8,413 nt of DNA, taken from NCBI GenBank assembly GCA_023260815.1, contig JALQUE010000153.1:1-8413 (forward strand), given 5' to 3'. The position numbers were made by a program, and so were the translations under genes. Below are positions 1 through 6,364 of this stretch, one piece after another. Under the pieces are notes generated by a model, which was not told where the DNA came from, searched no databases, and worked only from the letters and a program-made list of their open reading frames with translations. The stretch's first letter is position 1. Each line of letters opens with the position of its first letter. The stretch comes from Roseovarius sp. (GTDB taxonomy: Bacteria; Pseudomonadota; Alphaproteobacteria; Rhodobacterales; Rhodobacteraceae).

Positions 1-1
1 G

Positions 2-586
2 ATCGTAGCACTGCGTGGCGATCCTCCCAAAGGATCGGGCGGCTTCACCGCCCATCCGGACGGCTTTGCCAATTCCTGCGAGCTGATCGAAGCACTGGCC
101 GATACGGGCAAATTCACCATCCGCGTCGGCGCCTATCCCGAGAAACACCCCGAGGCCGCTGACGCCAAAGCCGATATCGACTGGCTCAAGCGCAAGCTGG
201 ATGCCGGTGCCGCCGAAGCGATCACCCAGTTTTTCTTCGAGGCCGAGACGTTCTTCCGGTTCCGTGACGCCTGCGTCAAGGCCGGGATCGACGCGCCGAT
301 CATCCCGGGCGTCCTGCCGATCGAGAACTGGATCGGCGTGCGCAAATTCGCCACCGCCTGCGGCACCGCCATCCCCACATGGCTGGACGACACGTTCGAC
401 AAGGCGATCCGCGACAACCGGCAGGATCTGCTGGCAACGGCCCTTGCCACCGAGCTGTGCAGCGAGTTGATCGACGGCGGCGTCGAGCACCTGCATTTCT
501 ACACGCTCAACCGTCCAGAACTGACCCGCGATGTCTGCCATGCACTTGGCGTGACGCCCAAGGTGTCGCTGCGCGACGTCGCCTGA
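2..586 (+). CDS. metF: Methylenetetrahydrofolate reductase, 3' part (5' end outside window)
   Basis: MetF reduces 5,10-methylenetetrahydrofolate to 5-methyltetrahydrofolate with an FAD cofactor, supplying the methyl group for methionine synthesis in the cytoplasm. The window opens inside the gene. The 194 visible residues begin with the family motif ALRGD (visible residues 3-7), whose Asp matches the flavin-tuning Asp120 of E. coli MetF. The motif AYPEKHPEA, the segment LDAGAAEAITQFFFE with its substrate-binding Gln, the segment IIPGVLPIENW, and the C-terminal HFYTLNR block follow in the expected order. By comparison with the 296-residue E. coli protein, roughly the first 110 residues are missing upstream. 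The frame is open to base 2 and closes at a TGA at 584-586. The C-terminus looks complete. The next gene lies 62 bp downstream on the same strand, so co-transcription is possible. The family assignment is firm; the start and the upstream context cannot be seen. Confidence 0.96.
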   Translation: MVALRGDPPKGSGGFTAHPDGFANSCELIEALADTGKFTIRVGAYPEKHPEAADAKADIDWLKRKLDAGAAEAITQFFFEAETFFRFRDACVKAGIDAPIIPGVLPIENWIGVRKFATACGTAIPTWLDDTFDKAIRDNRQDLLATALATELCSELIDGGVEHLHFYTLNRPELTRDVCHALGVTPKVSLRDVA

Positions 587-599
587 GCGTTTCCTTTCT

Positions 600-611
600 G
601 CGACGCGTCGC
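600..611. repeat. 12-bp perfect palindrome downstream of metF
   Basis: GCGACGCGTCGC is a perfect uninterrupted 12-bp palindrome 13 bp after the metF stop codon. A related 10-bp palindrome, GCGACGTCGC, lies inside the last metF codons at 573-582. The arm at 573-578 can pair with the arm at 606-611 in RNA, giving a 6-bp stem with a long loop, so it might contribute to the metF mRNA 3' end. It could equally be chance in GC-rich DNA. No T-run follows, so it is not called a terminator. Confidence 0.35.
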
Positions 612-614
612 TTA

Positions 615-648
615 CCGTTACCTCCGGATACGCAACCGGGGGTAACGG
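615..648 (+). promoter_or_regulatory. Hairpin sequestering the Shine-Dalgarno of the thioesterase gene
   Basis: The left arm CCGTTACCTCCGG (615-627) pairs with the right arm CCGGGGGTAACGG (636-648), giving 12 Watson-Crick pairs plus one U·G wobble (623/640) around an 8-nt loop (628-635). The right arm ends on the base just before the ATG at 649. It includes the G-rich run at 638-642, the only plausible Shine-Dalgarno for that gene. The left arm carries CCTCC, the same core as the 16S rRNA anti-Shine-Dalgarno, so it can mask the ribosome site. What is seen is the stem and its position. Inferred roles are translational control, for example by temperature, a protein or coupling to metF translation, or a metF mRNA 3' structure. 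The absence of a T-tract argues against an ordinary intrinsic terminator. Confidence 0.6.
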
Positions 649-1137
649 ATGAACACCACCGCCAGCACAATCGACGAGCTTGCAAGCCCGGATGACCTTT
701 TGGGGCGTTCGGGCCTCGCGTTCATGCGCGACATGGTCGCCGGTCGCCTGCCCGGCCCACCCATCGGGGCAACCCTGGGGTTCCGGCCGGTCTTGGCCGA
801 AGACGGGCGCGTGGTCTTTGAAGGCACACCCGAATTCAACGCCCTCAACCCGATGCGCGGCGTGCATGGCGGTTGGTATGGCGCGATCCTCGACAGTTGC
901 ATGGCCTGTGCCGCAATGACCAAGGTGCCGCAAGGCTCGGTCTACACGACGCTGGAATACAAGGTGAATATCACCCGCGCCATCGCGCCCGGCACCAGGG
1001 TGATCGCCACCGGCATCGTGGATCACGCAGGCCGGACCACCGCCGTCGCACACGGCGCGTTGCGCTGCGCCGTGACCGGCACGCTCTATGCCACAGGCAC
1101 CACCACCTGTCTGATCATGACGGCCCAATCCCCCTGA
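649..1137 (+). CDS. PaaI-family hotdog-fold thioesterase
   Basis: The 162-residue product is predicted to be a cytoplasmic acyl-CoA thioesterase of the PaaI/YbgC hotdog superfamily, hydrolysing an acyl- or aryl-CoA; the substrate is unknown. The N-terminal segment (residues 20-48) has the pattern GRSGLAFMRDMVAGRLPGPP seen before the core in this subfamily. The signature NPMRGVHGG lies at residues 67-75, followed by Asp82 in the helix (ILDSCMACA) that normally supplies the catalytic acid. The strand TTLEYKVNITRAIAPGT (about 100-116) and the closing strand LYATGTTTCLIM (146-157) complete one full hotdog domain of usual length. No signal peptide or membrane segment is seen. The ATG at 649 is preferred because it keeps the conserved N-terminal region and has GGGGG six bases upstream, although that site is buried in a hairpin. 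It follows metF on the same strand and converges with the glutamate dehydrogenase gene. Confidence 0.88.
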   Translation: MNTTASTIDELASPDDLLGRSGLAFMRDMVAGRLPGPPIGATLGFRPVLAEDGRVVFEGTPEFNALNPMRGVHGGWYGAILDSCMACAAMTKVPQGSVYTTLEYKVNITRAIAPGTRVIATGIVDHAGRTTAVAHGALRCAVTGTLYATGTTTCLIMTAQSP

Positions 1138-1179
1138 AACGGTCCCCCTTTACCCTTCGACATCGGCAAAAGGTGAAAC

Positions 1180-1205
1180 CCGTGCAACGAGTGGATGCAG
1201 CACGG
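1180..1205. terminator. Possible weak bidirectional terminator between convergent genes
   Basis: The 77-bp gap between the thioesterase stop and the stop of the minus-strand dehydrogenase is where both transcripts must end. CCGTGC (1180-1185) and GCACGG (1200-1205) form a perfect 6-bp inverted repeat with a 14-nt loop. There is no T-run on either strand, so this is a poor intrinsic terminator. Rho-dependent termination is just as likely. An imperfect pairing of the pyrimidine-rich stretch at 1148-1158 with the AAAGGTGAAA segment was also noticed and is weaker. Confidence 0.25.
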
Positions 1206-1214
1206 CCCTACGCG

Positions 1215-2615
1215 TCAGACACCGATCGCCCGATAAGCTTCGGCAATCCGAGAAATGGCAAGCGCATAGGCCGCGTCGCGCAAAGTGGTGCCTGGCCGGG
1301 TCTCTTGCACCTGCACAATGCGCGCCAGCGTGGTGCGCATCGCGTCTTCCAGACCAGAGCGGACCATATCGATTTCGGTCGGCCCGGACAGGTAGCTTTC
1401 GCCGCCCTGCCAGTCGATTGCCGTGCCCATCGCATTTTCGATCTTGCTCGTCAGCATCCGGTGGCCCTTTTCGTGATACCGCCGCTCCAACAGGCCGAAC
1501 GGCATGTGACTGATATTCTTGACCCATTCGAAATAGCTGACCACGACACCACCCGCATTCGCGTAAAGATCCGGGATCACGGGAATGCCCCGCTGTGCAA
1601 GAATCCGGTCGCCAGCGGCAGTACAAGGGCCGTTGGCAGCCTCGACAACCATCCGGGCGCCAAGCGACTTGGCGATTGCGTCATCGATGACACCCTCGAT
1701 GGCGGCGGGCACCAGGATATCACACGGCATCGTCAGATCATCGGGCGCAGGCGGTCGTGCGCTGGCCCCCGCAAAGCCGGCAAGGCCGCCAGTCTTTTCC
1801 CGATGCGCCAGAAGACCCGCGATATCGATCCCTTCAGGACGATAGAGAACGATGTCCCGCTCGATGATGGCAATGATCTTCGCGCCATCATCCGCAGACA
1901 GGAATTGCGCCAGATGCGCACCGACATTGCCAAACCCCTGAACGATCACGGTCTGTCCCTTGAGGCCGGACGCCCCAAATACCGGGCGACACAGCGACTC
2001 CGTCTCAAAGAACGCCTGAACCGCATATTGCACGCCGCGCCCCGTCGCCTCGATCCGCCCGTCAATGCCGCCACCCCCCAGAGGCTTGCCGGTCACACAG
2101 GCCTGACCGTTGATATCATCCGGGCGCAGACGGCTGTATTCGTCGGCAATCCACATCATTGTCCGCTCGCCCGTCCCGATATCCGGGGCGGGGACGTTCA
2201 TCGCGGAATCGAGAAACCGGTGACGGATCAGTTCCTGGGCAAAGCGCCGGGTGATCTTTTCAAGTTCGGCCTCGGTCCATTCGGACGGATCGATCTGAAG
2301 CGCGCCCTTGGAGCCGCCATAGGGCACACCGATCAGCGCACATTTGTAGGTCATCAGCGCCGCGAGCGCCTCAACCTCTTCGGCGGAACAGGCCATGGCG
2401 TAGCGCAAGCCCCCCTTGGCGGGGGTCTGATGCGTCGAATGGGTCGACCGCCAACCGGTAAAGGTGAACATCCGGTCCCGCAACCGAACCCCGAACCGCG
2501 TGGTGTAGGTGGCATTGGCAACGCGGATCTTCTCGGCAAGACCAACCGGCAGATCAAGCTGGTCCGCCGCACGATCGAAGAACGTATCGACATCCGCCAG
2601 AAACGCGCCGCTCAT
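1215..2615 (-). CDS. Glutamate dehydrogenase (Glu/Leu/Phe/Val dehydrogenase family)
   Basis: The 466-residue product is a cytoplasmic hexameric-type glutamate dehydrogenase, predicted to convert L-glutamate to 2-oxoglutarate and ammonium. The catalytic set is present: Lys67 in AKGGLRY, Lys91 in MTYKCA, Lys103 in PYGGSKGAL and Asp145 in NVPAPDIGTGER. They match Lys89, Lys113, Lys125 and Asp165 of the Clostridium symbiosum enzyme. The Rossmann motif GFGNVG is at 227-232. Glu252 at the end of the second strand suggests NAD preference, which fits catabolism. Ser360 in VSYFEW is the expected substrate-contact serine. About 38 residues around 370-420 are extra relative to Bacillus RocG, where animal GDH has its antenna. 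The ATG overlaps the TGA of the upstream oxoprolinase gene (ATGA), and the preceding bases lack a good Shine-Dalgarno, so translation is probably coupled. It would remove the glutamate made by the oxoprolinase. Activity on other amino acids is not excluded, but the context favours glutamate. Confidence 0.93.
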   Translation of the reverse strand: MSGAFLADVDTFFDRAADQLDLPVGLAEKIRVANATYTTRFGVRLRDRMFTFTGWRSTHSTHQTPAKGGLRYAMACSAEEVEALAALMTYKCALIGVPYGGSKGALQIDPSEWTEAELEKITRRFAQELIRHRFLDSAMNVPAPDIGTGERTMMWIADEYSRLRPDDINGQACVTGKPLGGGGIDGRIEATGRGVQYAVQAFFETESLCRPVFGASGLKGQTVIVQGFGNVGAHLAQFLSADDGAKIIAIIERDIVLYRPEGIDIAGLLAHREKTGGLAGFAGASARPPAPDDLTMPCDILVPAAIEGVIDDAIAKSLGARMVVEAANGPCTAAGDRILAQRGIPVIPDLYANAGGVVVSYFEWVKNISHMPFGLLERRYHEKGHRMLTSKIENAMGTAIDWQGGESYLSGPTEIDMVRSGLEDAMRTTLARIVQVQETRPGTTLRDAAYALAISRIAEAYRAIGV

Positions 2616-5600
2616 TCCGCAGCCGTCCGGTTGCGCGCCGCCACATCGCCATAGCCACCACCGCCTGGAGTCTCCATCACGAAACTGTCGCCCGGCGCCA
2701 TCTCTGTCCGGTCATTGCCGCCAAGCTGTTCGGTTTGACCCGACTTGCGCCGCACGACGTTATGCCCCGCCAGCCCCGGCGCCCCGCCCGATTGCCCAAA
2801 GGGCTGTGTCCTGCGGTGCGACGACAGAACCGTCACCGTCATCGGCGCAAGGAATTCCAGCTCCCGCACGATGCCATCACCGCCCCGCCATTCTCCTGCA
2901 CCACCCGAATCCCGCCGAATCTCGAACCGGCGGACCCGCACCGGGAAGCGCGATTCAAGCACTTCGGGATCCGTCATCCGGGTATTGGTCATGTGCGAAT
3001 GCACCGCCGAGCAGCCATCAAAGCCGGGACCGGCGCCCGTTCCGCCACAGATCGTCTCATAGTTCTGCAGCGCTTCATCGCCGTAGACGAAGTTGTTCAT
3101 CGTCCCCTGGCTTCCCGCCAGCACCCCAAGCGCGCCATAAAGCGCCTCTGCAATGGCTTGGCTGACCTCGGTATTTCCCGAAATCACGGCCGCCGGGTAT
3201 TGCGGATTGATGAAACTGCCTTCGGGCGCGATGATCTCGATGGGCTTGAGACAGCCCTCGTTCATCGGGATCGGACTGCCAACCAAGGTCCGGAAGACAT
3301 ACAGAACGACGGCCCGGCAAATCGCAAGGGGCGCATTGTAGTTCAGCGCATCCTGCGGCGAGGTGCCGGTAAAATCGATGCGCGCCGAACGGTCAGTCTT
3401 GTCCACCGAGATCGCAACGCGGATCTCGGCTCCGCTGTCCAGGGCATAGACAAACCTGCAATCCTCAAGCACGCCAAGGACACGACGCACCGATTCTTCC
3501 GCATTGTCCTGCACATGCCGCATATAGGCCTGGACCACCTCGCGCCCGAACTGGGTCACGGCCTTGTTCAAACCCGCGACACCAGTGGCATTGGCCGCGA
3601 TCTGCGCCGTCAGGTCGGCAAGGTTGTGATCGATATTGCGGCAAGGCCAAGGGCCGGACCCCAGCAAAGCGCGGGTCTCGGTCTCGCGCAGTTGCCCGGC
3701 CTCGACCAGCCGGAAGTTGCGGATCAAAACGCCTTCCTCGTCGATATGGCGGCTGTCGGGCGGCGCCGATCCCGGCGTCTTGCCGCCGATATCGGCATGA
3801 TGCCCGCGCGACGCGACAATGAAATCGATCTCCTGACCGGTGGCATCGAACACAGGCGTCACCACCGTTACGTCCGGCAGATGGGTGCCCCCGTTGAACG
3901 GATCGTTCATCATGAAGACGTCGCCGGGTTTTATCGCGCCCGTGTTTTCACGAAGGATGGATTTCACACTCGCGCTCATGGACCCCAGATGCACCGGCAC
4001 ATGCGGCGCATTGGCGACAAGATCGCCCGCCGCGTCAAAGATCGCACAGGAAAAATCAAGTCTTTCCCTTATGTTGATGGAGGCCGACGTTTTGGCAAGC
4101 GTCGCCCCCATCTGTTCCGCGATGGACATGAAAAGGTTGTTGAACACTTCAAGCATAATCGGATCGACGCTTGTCCCGATTGCCTGCACGCGCGACAGGG
4201 CCACGGTCCGGCGCAGCACAAGCGATCCCCCGGCGATGCATTCGGCCTCCCATCCCGGTTCAAGAACGGTCGTGCCGGTCGGTTCATTGATGATGCCGGG
4301 CCCAACGATCCGGGTGCCAAGTCCCATCCGGGTCCGGTCATGGGTGGGCACGGGCCGAAACGCACCCTGCGACCACATCCGCGCCGATCCGGTCGCGCCA
4401 TCACCGTCAGGCCCGTTGGGCAAACGCGCATTGGCACCCGACACCCCGACCGCTTCGACCGAGACCATTTCCGCGGTGATGTCGGACGCGTCCGGGCGAA
4501 ATCCGAATTCGGTTTCGTGAACGGCAAGAAACGTCTCGATCATGGCATCGGCGGCGGCCAATGCGACCGGCAAGGTGGTCTGCGATGCGCCTGCCCGCAG
4601 ATAAACCTTCACGCGTGTGTCGATCTGCGTTCTGGAAACACCCTGCGCAATCACTTCGGCCACCGCCTCGTGGGCCAACGCCTCGGAGGCGGCAGTGATC
4701 GTCGTGTGATCGGTCACGGGCACGTCAAGCTGACGTTCGCGCATGGCCACGATATCAGCCAGCCCCATGCCCAATGCCGACAAGACCCCCGCAAACGGGT
4801 GCAGATACACCGATTTGATACCAAGCGCATCGGCCACAAGACAGGCATGTTGCCCGCCAGCACCGCCAAAACAATTCAAGGTGTAGCCCGTGACATCATA
4901 GCCGCGCGCAACGCTGATCTCCTTGATTGCATTGGCCATGTTGTCGACCGCGATCCGCAGGAAACCTTCGGCCAAGGCCTCGACCGACATTGGGGGACGG
5001 CCCGTCGCCAAGGCAATCTCGGCGGCCAGGGCTTCGAATTTGGCGCGCGGGGCATCCTCATCCAGAGGTTCATCGCCGCGCGGGCCGAAGATCGCCGGAA
5101 ATGTATCGGGCTGAAGTTTGCCAAGAACCACATTGCAGTCCGTCACGGTCAACGGGCCACCGCGCCTGTAACAGGCCGGCCCGGGATTGGCGCCGGCACT
5201 TTCGGGGCCGACCTGAAGGCGCCCGTGTCGAAAGCCCAGAATCGATCCACCCCCCGCAGCGACCGTGTGAATGTTCATCATAGGCGCGCGCATCCGAACC
5301 CCTGCAACCTCGGTTTCGAAGCTGCGCTCGAAATCGCCCGCGAAATGGCACACATCGGTCGAGGTGCCGCCCATGTCGAATCCGATCAGCCTGTCAAAAC
5401 CATCCGCGCGGGCCGTGCCCACCATACCGACGACACCGCCAGCCGGGCCGGACAAGATCGCATCGCGCCCATTGAACAGGTCCGCATCCGTCAAACCGCC
5501 GTTGGATTGCATGAACATCAGCCGCTCGACCGTTCCCACGCCAAGCGCGTCCCGGACCTGATTGACATACCGGCGCAGGATCGGTGTCAGATAGGCATCT

Positions 5601-6244
5601 GCCACAGTCGTATCGCCGCGCGACACCAGTTTGATCAGCGGGCTTGCCTCATGACTGAGAGAGACTTGCGAAAACCGCTGCTGCACGGCCATTTCGCCCA
5701 CTTTCCTTTCATGCTCCGGGTTGCGGTAGCTGTGCAGCAGGGCAACCGCGACAGACCGATAACCCTTACCATATGCCTTGCACAGGGCATCGCGCGTCGC
5801 GCGTAGGTTCAACGGCGTCAGCACGTTACCGTCGGCATCCAGACGCTCATCCACCTCGATCACGTCCGCATACAGAAGTTCGGGCAATTGTATGTCCAGC
5901 GCGAAAAGATCGGGCCGGTTCTGATATCCGATTCGCAAAAGATCACGAAAGCCGCGGGTGATCAGCAGGACCGTAGGCTCGCCCTTGCGCTCCAGAAGCG
6001 CGTTGGTGGCCACGGTCGTCCCCATCTTGACCGCACCAATCAGATCAGCGGGAACACGATCACCGTCAGCCAAACCAAGCATCTCGCGGATACCGTGAAC
6101 GGCGGCATCCTGATAGATTTCAGGATTTTCCGACAGTAACTTGTGCGACTTCAACTCACCTGACGGTGTACACGCCACGATGTCAGTAAATGTGCCACCA
6201 CGATCGACCCAGAAATCCCAGGTGCCAGAAAAATCCTTGCTCAT
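2612..6244 (-). CDS. ATP-dependent 5-oxoprolinase (fused hydantoinase A/B)
   Basis: The 1210-residue cytoplasmic enzyme is predicted to hydrolyse 5-oxo-L-proline to L-glutamate with ATP. The HyuA half (about 1-680) has the ASKHA nucleotide-binding motifs DRGGTFTD (14-21) and FDMGGTSTDV (289-298), the MGTTVATNALLERKGE block (74-89), HTVAAGGGS (326-334) and FGGAGGQHA (459-467). The HyuB half (about 693-1195) has NDPFNGGTHLPD (780-791), SRGHHADIGG (812-821), HSHMTNTRMTDPE (about 1082-1094) and the closing TPGGGGYGD (1192-1200). It is collinear end to end with eukaryotic 5-oxoprolinases (about 1290 residues), including a TRGFRDLLRIG...DLF stretch near residue 100. N-methylhydantoinases and acetone or acetophenone carboxylases usually have A and B as separate subunits, so oxoprolinase is preferred. 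An in-frame TTG exists at 6250, but the ATG at 6244 has GGGAG six bases upstream and is chosen. It is the first gene of a minus-strand operon with glutamate dehydrogenase, divergent from a TRAP transporter. Confidence 0.9.
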   Translation of the reverse strand: MSKDFSGTWDFWVDRGGTFTDIVACTPSGELKSHKLLSENPEIYQDAAVHGIREMLGLADGDRVPADLIGAVKMGTTVATNALLERKGEPTVLLITRGFRDLLRIGYQNRPDLFALDIQLPELLYADVIEVDERLDADGNVLTPLNLRATRDALCKAYGKGYRSVAVALLHSYRNPEHERKVGEMAVQQRFSQVSLSHEASPLIKLVSRGDTTVADAYLTPILRRYVNQVRDALGVGTVERLMFMQSNGGLTDADLFNGRDAILSGPAGGVVGMVGTARADGFDRLIGFDMGGTSTDVCHFAGDFERSFETEVAGVRMRAPMMNIHTVAAGGGSILGFRHGRLQVGPESAGANPGPACYRRGGPLTVTDCNVVLGKLQPDTFPAIFGPRGDEPLDEDAPRAKFEALAAEIALATGRPPMSVEALAEGFLRIAVDNMANAIKEISVARGYDVTGYTLNCFGGAGGQHACLVADALGIKSVYLHPFAGVLSALGMGLADIVAMRERQLDVPVTDHTTITAASEALAHEAVAEVIAQGVSRTQIDTRVKVYLRAGASQTTLPVALAAADAMIETFLAVHETEFGFRPDASDITAEMVSVEAVGVSGANARLPNGPDGDGATGSARMWSQGAFRPVPTHDRTRMGLGTRIVGPGIINEPTGTTVLEPGWEAECIAGGSLVLRRTVALSRVQAIGTSVDPIMLEVFNNLFMSIAEQMGATLAKTSASINIRERLDFSCAIFDAAGDLVANAPHVPVHLGSMSASVKSILRENTGAIKPGDVFMMNDPFNGGTHLPDVTVVTPVFDATGQEIDFIVASRGHHADIGGKTPGSAPPDSRHIDEEGVLIRNFRLVEAGQLRETETRALLGSGPWPCRNIDHNLADLTAQIAANATGVAGLNKAVTQFGREVVQAYMRHVQDNAEESVRRVLGVLEDCRFVYALDSGAEIRVAISVDKTDRSARIDFTGTSPQDALNYNAPLAICRAVVLYVFRTLVGSPIPMNEGCLKPIEIIAPEGSFINPQYPAAVISGNTEVSQAIAEALYGALGVLAGSQGTMNNFVYGDEALQNYETICGGTGAGPGFDGCSAVHSHMTNTRMTDPEVLESRFPVRVRRFEIRRDSGGAGEWRGGDGIVRELEFLAPMTVTVLSSHRRTQPFGQSGGAPGLAGHNVVRRKSGQTEQLGGNDRTEMAPGDSFVMETPGGGGYGDVAARNRTAAE

Positions 6245-6250
6245 TCGCAA

Positions 6251-6255
6251 CTCCC
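6251..6255 (-). promoter_or_regulatory. Ribosome binding site that sets the oxoprolinase start
   Basis: Read on the minus strand, GGGAG occupies 6255-6251, followed by six bases and the ATG at 6244-6242. The alternative in-frame TTG at 6250-6248 directly abuts this site, far too close to use it. The ATG is therefore the supported start, which shortens the longest possible reading by two residues. Confidence 0.8.
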
Positions 6256-6272
6256 ACGCAAAAACCTGTTGA

Positions 6273-6302
6273 TTTGTAATTAAAACACTGACAATTTGTC
6301 AA
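6273..6302 (-). promoter_or_regulatory. Predicted sigma-70 type promoter for the oxoprolinase-GDH operon
   Basis: On the minus strand a perfect -35 hexamer TTGACA (6302-6297) is followed by an 18-bp AT-rich spacer and the -10-like hexamer TACAAA (6278-6273, four of six matches to TATAAT). Transcription would start near 6266, leaving a leader of about 20 nt before the ATG at 6244. The surrounding DNA is clearly more AT-rich than the genes. The -35 hexamer overlaps the right arm of the palindrome at 6289-6301, consistent with repressor control. Confidence 0.55.
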
Positions 6303-6316
6303 CGTAGAAATACGAC
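6288..6316 (+). promoter_or_regulatory. Possible divergent promoter for the TRAP transporter operon
   Basis: On the plus strand CTGACA (6288-6293, five of six matches to TTGACA) is followed by a 17-bp spacer and TACGAC (6311-6316, three of six matches to TATAAT). The -35 is sound but the -10 is weak, as often happens in high-GC alphaproteobacteria. Transcription would begin near 6323 and give a leader of about 40 nt before the dctP ATG. The -35 lies in the left arm of the same palindrome whose right arm holds the opposing -35. Confidence 0.35.
6289..6301. promoter_or_regulatory. Palindromic operator candidate in the divergent control region
   Basis: TGACAATTTGTCA is a perfect inverted repeat with 6-bp arms around one central base, midway between the oxoprolinase and dctP genes. 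It overlaps both predicted -35 elements. A dimeric repressor bound here could shut off the transporter and catabolic operons together. The size and symmetry fit GntR-type or similar helix-turn-helix regulators, which commonly control TRAP and catabolic loci. No regulator gene is visible in this window, so the protein is unknown. Confidence 0.5.
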
Positions 6317-6318
6317 AG

Positions 6319-6336
6319 CCTCAGACAAAACTGAGG
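6319..6336. promoter_or_regulatory. Inverted repeat in the dctP leader
   Basis: CCTCAG (6319-6324) and CTGAGG (6331-6336) form a perfect 6-bp inverted repeat around an ACAAAA spacer, 18 bp upstream of the dctP Shine-Dalgarno AGGAG (6354-6358). It may be a second operator half-site pair or a small stem-loop at the 5' end of the transporter mRNA. No run of T follows, so it is not an attenuator of the classic type. Confidence 0.4.
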
Positions 6337-6364
6337 TGACACATCCAACAGTCAGGAGACGAGT

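Noticed and set aside
499..1128. 209-codon minus-strand frame over the metF end and the thioesterase
   Set aside because: It is antisense to two recognisable genes; its composition is typical of a shadow frame, and no family is recognised.
1180..1205. Inverted repeat in the convergent gap as a strong bidirectional intrinsic terminator
   Set aside because: It is only a 6-bp stem with a 14-nt loop and no T-tract on either strand, so it is kept only as a low-confidence terminator.
873..2654. 593-codon open frame on the plus strand across the thioesterase end and the whole GDH gene
   Set aside because: It is an out-of-frame and antisense shadow of two well-supported genes, with no motif and no plausible start context.
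2735..5806. 1023-codon open frame on the plus strand, antisense to the oxoprolinase
   Set aside because: It lies wholly opposite a gene with end-to-end family motifs. The predicted protein is rich in Arg, His and Gly with no recognisable domain, as expected from the mirror of GC-biased codons.
6245..6250. Longer oxoprolinase reading from an in-frame TTG at 6250
   Set aside because: The Shine-Dalgarno GGGAG (6255-6251) directly abuts the TTG, leaving no spacer, but is ideally spaced for the ATG at 6244.
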